From positions 1 through 11,655 of the forward strand of contig JAASTF010000072.1 of NCBI GenBank assembly GCA_021767525.1: 11,655 bases of DNA, written 5' to 3'. Of this stretch, positions 1 to 5,738 are shown piece after piece. The first letter of the stretch is position 1. The number at the start of each line of letters is the position of its first letter. The position numbers and the translations under genes are program-made. The notes beneath the pieces were generated by a model. The model ran no database searches and was not told the DNA's origin. It worked only from the letters and a program-made list of their open reading frames with translations. The stretch comes from Paracoccaceae bacterium. Its GTDB lineage: Bacteria; Pseudomonadota; Alphaproteobacteria; Rhodobacterales; Rhodobacteraceae.

Positions 1-146
1 ACGGCATCGTCGGCGTCAACACCGGCATCATCTCGACCGAGGTGGCGCCCTTCGGCGGCGTCAAGCAATCGGGCCTGGGCCGCGAAGGCAGCCACCACGG
101 GATCGAGGAATTCCTGGAAATGAAATACGTCTGCATGTCGGTCTGA
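1..146 (+). CDS. gabD: Succinate-semialdehyde dehydrogenase, C-terminal end (partial)
   Basis: This is the last 47 codons of a gene that begins before the window; the reading frame runs from base 3 to the TGA at 144-146. The peptide contains VGVNTGIISTEVAPFGG followed by VKQSGLGREGS and ends EMKYVCMSV. This is the characteristic C-terminus of the NAD(P)-dependent succinate-semialdehyde dehydrogenases (aldehyde dehydrogenase superfamily), close to E. coli GabD as I remember it. The enzyme oxidises succinate semialdehyde to succinate in the GABA and related degradation routes, in the cytoplasm. The catalytic Cys and Glu lie upstream of the window and cannot be checked. A terminator follows 21 bases after the stop, so the gene is the last of its unit. 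A related aldehyde dehydrogenase with another substrate is possible but less likely given the tail. Confidence 0.85.
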   Translation, partial: GIVGVNTGIISTEVAPFGGVKQSGLGREGSHHGIEEFLEMKYVCMSV

Positions 147-167
147 TCCACACGTGCTTCACGGCAC

Positions 168-196
168 AAAGGGGCGGCCTTCGGGTCGCCCTTTTT
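168..196 (+). terminator. Rho-independent terminator after gabD
   Basis: An 8-bp stem, GGGCGGCC (172-179) with GGTCGCCC (184-191), contains one G-U wobble and closes a TTCG tetraloop of the very stable C(UUCG)G type. Five T residues follow at 192-196, and AAA precedes the stem. It lies just after the gabD stop and is a textbook intrinsic terminator for the + strand. Confidence 0.9.
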
Positions 197-210
197 CAAT
201 CAGCGCCCAG

Positions 211-271
211 CTTCCTCTCTCCGGAAATATCCCGGGGGAGTCTGCCACAGGCAGACGGGGGCAGAGCCCCC
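211..271. repeat. Intergenic repeat copy 1 (AATATCCCGGGG element with two hairpins)
   Basis: Bases 211-240 closely match a second copy at 11073-11102: 24 of the first 27 bases are identical, followed by a one-base length change in a G run. The core is aaatatcccgggg. It is followed directly by two perfect hairpins: GTCTGCC/GGCAGAC with a 3-base loop (240-256), and GGGGGC/GCCCCC with a 3-base loop (257-271). It lies between two convergent genes, where the hairpins could also help stop transcription from either side. Elements of this look are common between genes in Rhodobacteraceae, as far as I recall. Confidence 0.7.
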
Positions 272-273
272 AT

Positions 274-301
274 CCAAACAAAACATGCGTGGCGCAGCCA
301 C
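274..301 (-). terminator. Weak terminator candidate after the aminotransferase gene
   Basis: Read on the minus strand, just after the aminotransferase stop, GTGGC-TGC-GCCAC forms a 5-bp stem with a 3-base loop (289-301). It is followed by GCATGTTTTGTTTGG, which is T-rich but interrupted. The stem is short, so termination may depend on the GC hairpins further on at 240-271. Confidence 0.4.
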
Positions 302-310
302 TCCGCTGGA

Positions 311-1546
311 TCAGGCCCGCAGCAGCCGGCCCAGCCGCGCGATGCCTTCCGAGATCTGCGCCTCGTCGGGGGACGAGAAATTCAGCCGCAGCGTATTGGT
401 GCCCGAACCATCGGGGAAAAACGCCGCTCCGGGGACAAAGGCGATATTCTGCTCATCCAGCGCGCGGGCCAGCAGGGCGGCGCCGTCCATGCCACGCGGC
501 AGGGTCAGCCAGACGAACATCCCGCCCTCGGGCCGGGTCCAGCTGACACCGTCGGGCATGTGCTGTTTCAGCGCAGCCAACATCGCATCGCGCCGCGCGC
601 CATAGGCCGCGCGCAGGCGCGGCAGGTGGTCATCGAATACGGCCGCCGCCACATCGGCCACCAGCGCCTGATTCAGTGTCGCGCTGTGCAGATCGCCCGC
701 CTGTTTCAGCAGCACCAGTTTGTCGATCACCGGCCGCGCGGCGCAGACCCAGCCCACCCGCAGACCCGGCGACAGCGTTTTGGAAAAGCTGCCGCAATAG
801 ATCGTGCGGCAGGCGTCGATATCGCTCGTCGCCGCCTGTTCCAGCGCCAGGATCGGCGGCACATCCGCCCCGTCATAGCGCAGCGCCTGATAGGCCGCGT
901 CCTCGATCACGGCACAGTCCAGCGCCCGGGCGCGCTCCAGCAGGGCCAACCGTTGGTCGCGCGTCAGCGTGACGCCCGTGGGGTTGGCGAAATCGGGCGT
1001 CACATAGGCGAATTTAACCGCCCCGCCCGCGTCTTGTGCGGCCTTGGCGATGGCGTCGGGCGCGCGGTTGTCCTGCACCTCCAGCCGGTCATAGCGCGGC
1101 TCATACGCGTTGAAGGCCCCCAGCGCCCCCAGGTAAGTGGGCCAGCCCACCAGCGCCGTGTCACCGGGCGAAAGAAACAGCTTGCCCAGGTAATCCAGCG
1201 CCTGTTGCGAGCCGCTGGTGATCAGGATGTTGTCGGGGGTGCAGGCAACGCCCAGCTGGCCCATATGCCGCGCGATCCAGGCGCGCAGGCCCGTGTGCCC
1301 TTCGGACGTGGAGTATTGCAGCGATTGCCCGGCCATGCCATCGGCCAGCACCCGCGCGCTGGCGGCACGAAATGCCGCAACCGGGAACAGCGCCGGGTCG
1401 GGAATACCGCCGGCGAAAGACAGGATACCAGGGCGGTCCAGCAGCTTCAGCAACTCGCGGATTTCCGAGGCTTGCATGCGCCCGGCGCGGGTGGCGAAAA
1501 GATCGGTCAGGTACATGGCGAACTCATACGTCAGAATTTCTGACAT
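311..1546 (-). CDS. PLP-dependent aminotransferase, class I/II (2-aminoadipate/aromatic aminotransferase-like)
   Basis: A cytoplasmic fold-type I aminotransferase of 411 residues. Visible family marks are a substrate-loop segment LSFAGGIPDPALFP (residues 42-55), SGSQQALD (111-118) for cofactor phosphate binding, PDFANPTG (185-192), and IEDAAYQ with the PLP-ring Asp near 216. SFSKTLSPGLRVGW (253-266) carries the Schiff-base Lys256, and LRLNFS near the C-terminus has the carboxylate-binding Arg387. The family resembles LysN/Kat/AadA-type transaminases; the amino-acid substrate cannot be told from sequence. There is no N-terminal winged-helix domain, so it is not a full MocR regulator. The first ATG (1546) overlaps a likely -10 box and a dyad, and no good Shine-Dalgarno precedes it. 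Initiation at Met11 (1516) or leaderless translation is therefore possible. The gene is monocistronic and convergent with gabD. Confidence 0.9.
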   Translation of the reverse strand: MSEILTYEFAMYLTDLFATRAGRMQASEIRELLKLLDRPGILSFAGGIPDPALFPVAAFRAASARVLADGMAGQSLQYSTSEGHTGLRAWIARHMGQLGVACTPDNILITSGSQQALDYLGKLFLSPGDTALVGWPTYLGALGAFNAYEPRYDRLEVQDNRAPDAIAKAAQDAGGAVKFAYVTPDFANPTGVTLTRDQRLALLERARALDCAVIEDAAYQALRYDGADVPPILALEQAATSDIDACRTIYCGSFSKTLSPGLRVGWVCAARPVIDKLVLLKQAGDLHSATLNQALVADVAAAVFDDHLPRLRAAYGARRDAMLAALKQHMPDGVSWTRPEGGMFVWLTLPRGMDGAALLARALDEQNIAFVPGAAFFPDGSGTNTLRLNFSSPDEAQISEGIARLGRLLRA

Positions 1547-1586
1547 AATCCCACGTCACCCAATTAAGTCAATACACCTGACATAA
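1530..1586 (-). promoter_or_regulatory. Promoter with two 19-bp dyad operators upstream of the aminotransferase
   Basis: On the minus strand TTGACT (1567-1572), a 16-bp gap and GATTAT (1545-1550) look like -35 and -10 boxes. Two copies of TTATGTCAG-N6-TGAC occur at 1568-1586 and 1530-1548, 38 bp apart. The first overlaps the -35 box and the second covers the -10 box and presumed transcription start. The second is a strong dyad, GTCAGAA-A-TTCTGAC, with perfect 7-bp arms; the first keeps GTCA-N7-TGAC. Placement over both promoter boxes suggests repressor binding by an unidentified regulator. The promoter itself is inferred from hexamer likeness only. Confidence 0.5.
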
Positions 1587-1598
1587 ATCGTGATGCTG

Positions 1599-1631
1599 AA
1601 AACAAAACGCCCCGGCACGCGGGCCGGGGCG
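1599..1631 (-). terminator. Rho-independent terminator after hsp20
   Basis: A perfect 9-bp stem, CGCCCCGGC (1608-1616) with GCCGGGGCG (1623-1631), encloses a 6-base loop. On the minus strand it is followed by TTTTGTTTTC. It lies 34 bases after the Hsp20 stop and separates that gene from the aminotransferase promoter. Confidence 0.85.
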
Positions 1632-1665
1632 CTTGGGATCGTTCCACAGGGACGCGTGGGGACGA

Positions 1666-2139
1666 TCAGTTGACGGTTTCGGCGTCCAGCACATCCTGCT
1701 TGCGCGCGGCGCTGTCGGCGCTGGCAATCGCGATGCGGCGCGGTTTCAGCGCCTCGGGAATCTCGCGCTCCAGCTCGATATGCAGCATCCCGTCGGCGTG
1801 GCTGGCCCCGGTCACGCGCACGTGGTCGGCCAGGTGGAACCGGCGCTCGAAGGCGCGGGTGGCGATGCCGCGGTGCAGATAGGTGCGTTCGCCGTCTTCC
1901 TCGGCCTTGCGGGCGGTGACGATCAGCGCGTTTTCCTTGACCTCGACGCCCAGATCGTCGGCGGCAAAGCCGGCCACGGCGATCGAGATGCGATAGGCGT
2001 TCTCGTCGGTCTTTTCGATGTTGTAAGGGGGGTAACTGGATTGGCTCACGTCATTGGCAAAGACGCGATCCATCATGTCGGCAATTTGGTCGAACCCGAC
2101 CGTTGCGCGGTAAAGCGGTGCAAGATCAAAGCGTTGCAT
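1666..2139 (-). CDS. Small heat-shock protein, Hsp20/IbpA family
   Basis: An ATP-independent cytoplasmic holdase of 157 residues that binds unfolding proteins and passes them to DnaK/ClpB. It begins MQRFDLAPLYRATVGFD, the typical IbpA-class start. The alpha-crystallin domain spans about residues 37-130, with YRISIAVAGF, ALIVTARK, AFERRFHLADHVRV and GMLHIELEREIPE. It ends with a short tail holding an I-x-I anchor (RRIAIA, 135-140). Length is normal for the family. I chose the ATG at 2139 because GGAGG lies 8 bases upstream and family members start there; the open frame continues further upstream without a comparable start signal. A heat-shock promoter candidate and a ROSE-like leader precede it and a strong terminator follows, so it appears to be a one-gene unit downstream of the two proteases. 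Confidence 0.93.
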   Translation of the reverse strand: MQRFDLAPLYRATVGFDQIADMMDRVFANDVSQSSYPPYNIEKTDENAYRISIAVAGFAADDLGVEVKENALIVTARKAEEDGERTYLHRGIATRAFERRFHLADHVRVTGASHADGMLHIELEREIPEALKPRRIAIASADSAARKQDVLDAETVN

Positions 2140-2234
2140 AGGTTTATCCTCCGTCTGAGCGATACCTGTGATGTCATGGCCTTCCCGTCGGGACAGGCCG
2201 CCAAGCACCGGGCCCCTTTCAAGGCGACCCAGCT
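2140..2234 (-). ncRNA. ROSE-like RNA thermometer in the hsp20 leader
   Basis: The leader can form several stem-loops. The one next to the start codon (2140-2167) pairs AGGT with ACCT, ATC with GAT and CTC with GAG around the loop AGACG. This buries the whole Shine-Dalgarno GGAGGA. The strand opposite it is UCGCU, with its G bulged. This fits the UYGCU motif that defines ROSE thermometers of alphaproteobacterial hsp20 genes. Upstream, GGCCT/AGGCC plus TCCC/GGGA with a single bulged G and a GAC loop form a second strong hairpin (2178-2199). GCCTT-GAAA-GGGGC forms a third (about 2215-2228). Such leaders melt on heating and free the ribosome site. This was folded by eye; the 5' end depends on the promoter call. 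Confidence 0.65.
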
Positions 2235-2240
2235 GATAGC

Positions 2241-2271
2241 GGATGTGGGAAAGGCGAAGGCGCGTTTCAAG
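2241..2271 (-). promoter_or_regulatory. Candidate RpoH (sigma-32 type) promoter of hsp20
   Basis: On the minus strand CTTGAAA (2265-2271) matches the heat-shock -35 consensus exactly. CCCACATCC (2241-2249) follows 15 bp later and resembles the CCCCATnT -10 element with one inserted base. It lies just after the stop of the second protease gene. Another CTTGAAA sits nearer the gene, at about 2216-2222, but has no fitting -10 partner and is more likely part of the leader structure. Confidence 0.45.
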
Positions 2272-2292
2272 ACCTTGGCGCGCGCGGGCGTG

Positions 2293-3120
2293 TCAGCCGC
2301 CTGGGCGGATGAACTTGGCGCCGCTGCCGCTGCGCCCGCCCCCGACAGTGATCCGCCGCGCACCGTCGTTCAGCGTGCCCGACAGGCTGCGACTGGGCAA
2401 ACCGCGCAGCTGCCGCTTTAGGTCGGCCACCACGGGGCCCAGTTCCATCCCGAAAGAGCGGCGCGCGTCGCCTTCGACCACGCCGGATGACACCAGCGAC
2501 AGGATGCGCGCCCGGTTGCCCTCTTTCATGAAAACCGGCGCCCCGGACGAGCCGAAGGTCACATCGCAATCAAAGGCCATCATGCCTTGCCCGCGCCCCA
2601 GCAGCGCGCAGCTGCGTTGCCATGACGGCGCATCGGCCCGGCCGCGCCCGTAAGACACGACGCTGACCGCGCCGGTGGTCGCCGTGCCTGTATAGATGGC
2701 AAAGGGCGCCGCGGTCATCGCCGGGATCGTGCGCGACAGTTGCAACAGGGCGGCGTCATAGGGAATCGTGCGGGATTTGTCGGCGCCACGCGGATCGAAC
2801 CGTTCATGCGGCACCACCCGCAACACGCCCGACTCGGCCACCGAAACACCATCGCGATAGCCCGCCCGGAAGGTCACGTCTTCAGGCGCGATCTGGCGTC
2901 CGGTCGTTCGGTCGAACACGCAATGCGCGGCGGTCAGCACCAGGTCGGGTGCAATCAGAACGCCGGTGCACATGCCACCGCCCAGATCGATACGGCCCAC
3001 GGCCTCCCACCCCAGCAACTCGCCGCGGCGCGACAGGCGGTCCAGTCCGCTGGATTGTGCCTGGGCCCAACCGCCGGCCAGGATCAGCGCCGCTGCCAGG
3101 ATATGCCGCAAACCGATCAT
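2293..3120 (-). CDS. Secreted V8/trypsin-like serine protease (second of a tandem pair)
   Basis: A predicted exported endopeptidase of 275 residues, chymotrypsin fold (S1, V8-like group). A signal peptide, MIGLRHILAAALILAGGWAQAQ, probably ends near residue 20-22. The triad is readable as His66 in TAAHC, Asp122 in YDAALLQL and Ser192 in FGSSGAPVF. Cys51 and Cys67 flank the His as in trypsins, and Cys171/Cys185 may pair before the Ser loop. GSSGAP rather than GDSGGP is the V8/glutamyl endopeptidase style. Its triad positions coincide with those of the upstream neighbour, and both end in a GAKF[VI][KR]P tail, so they are paralogues. The ATG (3120) lies one base after the neighbour's TAA with no clear ribosome site, suggesting coupled translation. 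The frame is open further upstream inside the neighbour, but that part lacks the signal peptide start. Substrate unknown. Confidence 0.87.
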   Translation of the reverse strand: MIGLRHILAAALILAGGWAQAQSSGLDRLSRRGELLGWEAVGRIDLGGGMCTGVLIAPDLVLTAAHCVFDRTTGRQIAPEDVTFRAGYRDGVSVAESGVLRVVPHERFDPRGADKSRTIPYDAALLQLSRTIPAMTAAPFAIYTGTATTGAVSVVSYGRGRADAPSWQRSCALLGRGQGMMAFDCDVTFGSSGAPVFMKEGNRARILSLVSSGVVEGDARRSFGMELGPVVADLKRQLRGLPSRSLSGTLNDGARRITVGGGRSGSGAKFIRPGG

Positions 3121-3121
3121 C

Positions 3122-3937
3122 TTATGGCTTGACGAATTTTGCGCCGCCCGCCCGCTGGGCCCGTTTGTCCGACCCGATGGAAATGCCGCGCTGCGCACGC
3201 AGGAACAGGCCCTCGCCGTTTTCCAGGATCTCGCGCAGCTCGGCCAGGGGGCGCGACAGATCGGTGCCCAGCGCCACGGGCTCGCCATGCATTTCGGCCT
3301 TGGCCGACACCACCGACACGATCCGCGCGGTGCCGCCTTCAAAGCTGAAGATGGGCGAGCCGCTCGACCCGAAATCAACATCGCACGAGGTGACAAGCAC
3401 CCCGCTGTCATAGCCGATCACGTCGCACATTTCCTGCAACGAAGGCGCGTCGGCCCGATCATGGGCGTATGACACGATGCCCACCGGCTGACCCGAGCCG
3501 CGCCCTGCCACCGTGTCGAACGGGGTTACGGCGGTGGTGCGGATGGGTTGGGCCAGCTGTAACAGTGCCAGGTCATTGCGCACACGGTCGGCGGCATTGG
3601 CGCCGCGATAGTCGTAATCCGGGTGCACCGCGGCGCGGCTGACCATGCGATAGGCCTCGGCCCGGCCATTGCGCCAGCCGGCGCGAAACTCGATCCCCGC
3701 ATCATCGACGCGCGCGCCGGTTTCGCTGTCGAACAGGCAATGCGCCGCGGTCAACACCAGGTCGTCCCCGATCAGGGCCCCGGTGCAAAAGCGCTCGCCA
3801 TCGAATTCCAGGCGGCCAACCGCCTCCCAGCCGCGCGACTGATCGCCGGTGTCCAGACGCAACAGGGGTGTATCCCCCGCCCCGGCCTGGGTCGCGAGGC
3901 CAAAAACCATCATGCAAAAAATATAGTGCCGCAGCAT
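3122..3937 (-). CDS. Secreted V8/trypsin-like serine protease (first of a tandem pair)
   Basis: A predicted exported endopeptidase of 271 residues, S1/V8-like. The signal peptide MLRHYIFCMMVFGLATQAGA ends before GDTP. It has Cys51, TAAHC with His66, NDLALLQL with Asp122, Cys171 and Cys185, and DFGSSGSPIF with Ser192. The GSSGSP Ser loop is that of V8/glutamyl endopeptidases (COG3591-like). The C-terminus reads GGAKFVKP, matched in the next gene by GAKFIRP. I chose the ATG at 3937 because it begins the signal peptide; the frame is open upstream but that part reads as random arginine/alanine-rich sequence. An 18-bp perfect palindrome sits six bases before the start codon. The gene lies 62 bases after glcF on the same strand, so it may be read through from the glc operon or have its own promoter. 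Function beyond proteolysis is unknown. Confidence 0.88.
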   Translation of the reverse strand: MLRHYIFCMMVFGLATQAGAGDTPLLRLDTGDQSRGWEAVGRLEFDGERFCTGALIGDDLVLTAAHCLFDSETGARVDDAGIEFRAGWRNGRAEAYRMVSRAAVHPDYDYRGANAADRVRNDLALLQLAQPIRTTAVTPFDTVAGRGSGQPVGIVSYAHDRADAPSLQEMCDVIGYDSGVLVTSCDVDFGSSGSPIFSFEGGTARIVSVVSAKAEMHGEPVALGTDLSRPLAELREILENGEGLFLRAQRGISIGSDKRAQRAGGAKFVKP

Positions 3938-3943
3938 CGTCCG

Positions 3944-3961
3944 CCTATCCACGTGGATAGG
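3944..3961. promoter_or_regulatory. 18-bp perfect palindrome just before the first protease gene
   Basis: CCTATCCACGTGGATAGG reads the same on both strands and ends six bases before the ATG of the protease at 3937. In RNA it could fold as a 7-bp stem with an ACGU loop. This would overlap the only purine-rich sequence (GGATAGGCGGA) available as a ribosome site. In DNA it could be an operator. No T run follows on the minus strand, so it is not a normal terminator of glcF. Confidence 0.5.
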
Positions 3962-3999
3962 GCCAGTGATACGAAAGAATTGGGGCGAAAGTTTGGCGT

Positions 4000-5391
4000 C
4001 TAGCGCAGGATCGGCACGTCCGGAGCCCGCGTTTCGGGCCGCATCAGCGCCGGCGGCACCGGCCCACCCGTCGCCCAATCCAACAATTCGACCGTATGCA
4101 CGATGGGCACCTCGGTGCCGCTGCCGATCTGCATCATGCAGCCGATATTGCCAGCCGCGATCACGTCGGGGTTGCGCGCCTCAAGCGTGCGAATCTTGCG
4201 CTCTTTCAGCTTGGCGGAAATCTCGGGCTGCATCAGGTTGTAGGTGCCCGCGCTGCCACAGCACAGGTGGCTGTCGGCGGGTTCGACCACGGTGAATCCG
4301 GCGGTTTTCAACAGATCCTTGGGATAGGTCTTGATCTGCTGGCCATGTTGCAGCGAACAGGCCGCGTGATAGGCCACGGTCAGCGGCCCGTCGCCCGCGG
4401 GCACCGGGCGCACCGCATCCGTGCCCGCCAGCGCCATCCGCGCCATGTTGGGCGACAGGGTGACATGCTCGGGCTGCATCAGCTTGACCAGCACCTCGCT
4501 GACATCCATCGCGATTGCACTGACGCGGGCGGCGTCCTGGGCCAGCGGCTCGGCCCGGAACATGTGCCCGTAATCCTTGACCGTGGTGCCGCAGCCGCTG
4601 GTGTTGATCACGATCGCATCCAGCCCCTCGCCATCCATTTCCCTCGCCCAGGCGCGGATGTTTTTCGCCGCCGTGGCGTGGCTTTCGCCGGTCTTGCCCA
4701 TGTGGTGGGTCAGCGCCCCGCAGCAGCCCGCGCCCTCGGCCACCACCACCTCGGCCCCCAGCCGGGTCAGCAGGCGGATCGTGGCATCGTTGATATCGGT
4801 GTTCAGCGCCTTTTGCGCGCAGCCCGTCATCAGCGCGACGCGCATCTTCTTTTCCGCCTTGGGGGCAAAGCTTTGCGGGTCGTCATTGCGGCTGACGGGC
4901 GGAATGTGCTTAGGCGCCATCGCCAGCATCGCGCGCAGCCGCGCATCCGGGATCAGCGGCGCAAAGGGCTTGCCGATCTTGGCCAGCAGCAGCGCGATGC
5001 GGAACCGGGCCGGATAGGGCAGGATGCGCGCAAGAACCCAGCGCAAGGCCTTGTCATGCCAGGGCCGGTCGTAATGCTTTTCGATATAATCCCGCGCGTG
5101 GTCGACCAGGTGCATGTAATGCACGCCGCTGGGACAGGTCGTCATGCAGGCCAGGCAAGACAGGCATCTGTCGATATGCTTGACCGTCTTTTCATCCGGC
5201 ACACGCTCGTTTTCCAGCATGTCCTTTATCAGGTAGATGCGCCCGCGCGGGCTGTCCAACTCGTCGCCCAGCACCTGGTAGGTGGGGCAGGTCGCGGTGC
5301 AGAACCCGCAATGCACGCAGGCACGCAGGATTTCGTTGGCCCGCGCCGTGCCAGGATTTTTCAACTGTTCTTCGGTGAACGTGGTCTGCAT
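4000..5391 (-). CDS. glcF: Glycolate oxidase iron-sulfur subunit GlcF
   Basis: The electron-carrying subunit of membrane-associated glycolate oxidase, which passes electrons from the GlcD/GlcE flavins towards quinone while glycolate becomes glyoxylate. It has 463 residues. Two 4Fe-4S ferredoxin-type motifs are clear: CVHCGFCTATCP (Cys25, 28, 31, 35) and CLSCLACMTTCP (Cys76, 79, 82, 86). Two CCG-domain signatures follow, GAGCCGALTHH and SHLCCGSAGTYN, with accessory cysteines in TGCAQ, TSGCGTT and NIGCMMQ. Length and motif order agree with GlcF. It is the last recognisable gene of the glc set. Its ATG is four bases after the stop of the small membrane gene and no Shine-Dalgarno is obvious, so coupling is likely. 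Lactate-oxidase LldE-type proteins share the CCG domain but are shorter and lack the paired ferredoxin domain. Confidence 0.95.
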   Translation of the reverse strand: MQTTFTEEQLKNPGTARANEILRACVHCGFCTATCPTYQVLGDELDSPRGRIYLIKDMLENERVPDEKTVKHIDRCLSCLACMTTCPSGVHYMHLVDHARDYIEKHYDRPWHDKALRWVLARILPYPARFRIALLLAKIGKPFAPLIPDARLRAMLAMAPKHIPPVSRNDDPQSFAPKAEKKMRVALMTGCAQKALNTDINDATIRLLTRLGAEVVVAEGAGCCGALTHHMGKTGESHATAAKNIRAWAREMDGEGLDAIVINTSGCGTTVKDYGHMFRAEPLAQDAARVSAIAMDVSEVLVKLMQPEHVTLSPNMARMALAGTDAVRPVPAGDGPLTVAYHAACSLQHGQQIKTYPKDLLKTAGFTVVEPADSHLCCGSAGTYNLMQPEISAKLKERKIRTLEARNPDVIAAGNIGCMMQIGSGTEVPIVHTVELLDWATGGPVPPALMRPETRAPDVPILR

Positions 5392-5395
5392 GGTG

Positions 5396-5731
5396 TCAAA
5401 ATCCGATCGTGCTCAGGATGCCCAGCCCAACGAAAACGGTCAGCGCCAGAAGGCCAAGATAGGCGGGCCAGGCCAGCTTTTTGAAATGGCGCGCAGCTTG
5501 CGCCGGCGCGGTGGCCAGCGCAGCGGCCAGCCCCAGCATGCCCCCCATGTTGCCGATACCGCGATACCAGTCGTCCGGCCCGTTCGATGGCGGCAAGGGC
5601 TGCAGCGCGATGGCGGCGCAAATCGCAAGAACGACGACCAGCCCGATAGCATAGGGCCGGCCCGCGGGCAGCAGCGCCAGGATGACGAAGGCCAGCACCA
5701 TCGGGCCGAATATGACGAGTACGATCTCCAT
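5396..5731 (-). CDS. Small integral membrane protein inside the glc operon
   Basis: A 111-residue protein I cannot name. It is mostly hydrophobic, with likely membrane spans near residues 3-20, 26-45, 58-78 and 88-108. A short polar loop, PLPPSNGPDDWYRG, follows the second span, and a basic patch, ARHFKK, precedes the last. The ATG at 5731 is chosen because GGGG lies just before it and the protein then begins with the first span (MEIVLVIFGP); the frame upstream overlaps glcE. Its start is 7 bases after the glcE stop, and its stop is 4 bases before the glcF start. It is therefore certainly read as part of the operon. E. coli glc has GlcG and GlcA but no such gene here. By position it could anchor the oxidase to the membrane or contact quinone, but that is a guess. 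Confidence 0.8.
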   Translation of the reverse strand: MEIVLVIFGPMVLAFVILALLPAGRPYAIGLVVVLAICAAIALQPLPPSNGPDDWYRGIGNMGGMLGLAAALATAPAQAARHFKKLAWPAYLGLLALTVFVGLGILSTIGF

Positions 5732-5738
5732 CCCCGGC

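Noticed and set aside
560..1543. A 327-codon open frame on the + strand
   Set aside because: It is antisense to the aminotransferase, whose catalytic motifs are clear; its composition is that of a shadow frame.
2216..2222. A second CTTGAAA as another heat-shock -35 box for hsp20
   Set aside because: No heat-shock -10 sequence follows at a suitable distance, and the bases fit a GAAA-loop stem of the leader instead.
3121..3411. N-terminal extension of the second protease into the first gene
   Set aside because: The extension overlaps the end of the first protease in another frame, and a clean signal peptide starts at 3120.
4096..5484. A 462-codon open frame on the + strand
   Set aside because: It lies antisense to glcF and its neighbour, with low-complexity Arg/Gly/His composition and no start signals.
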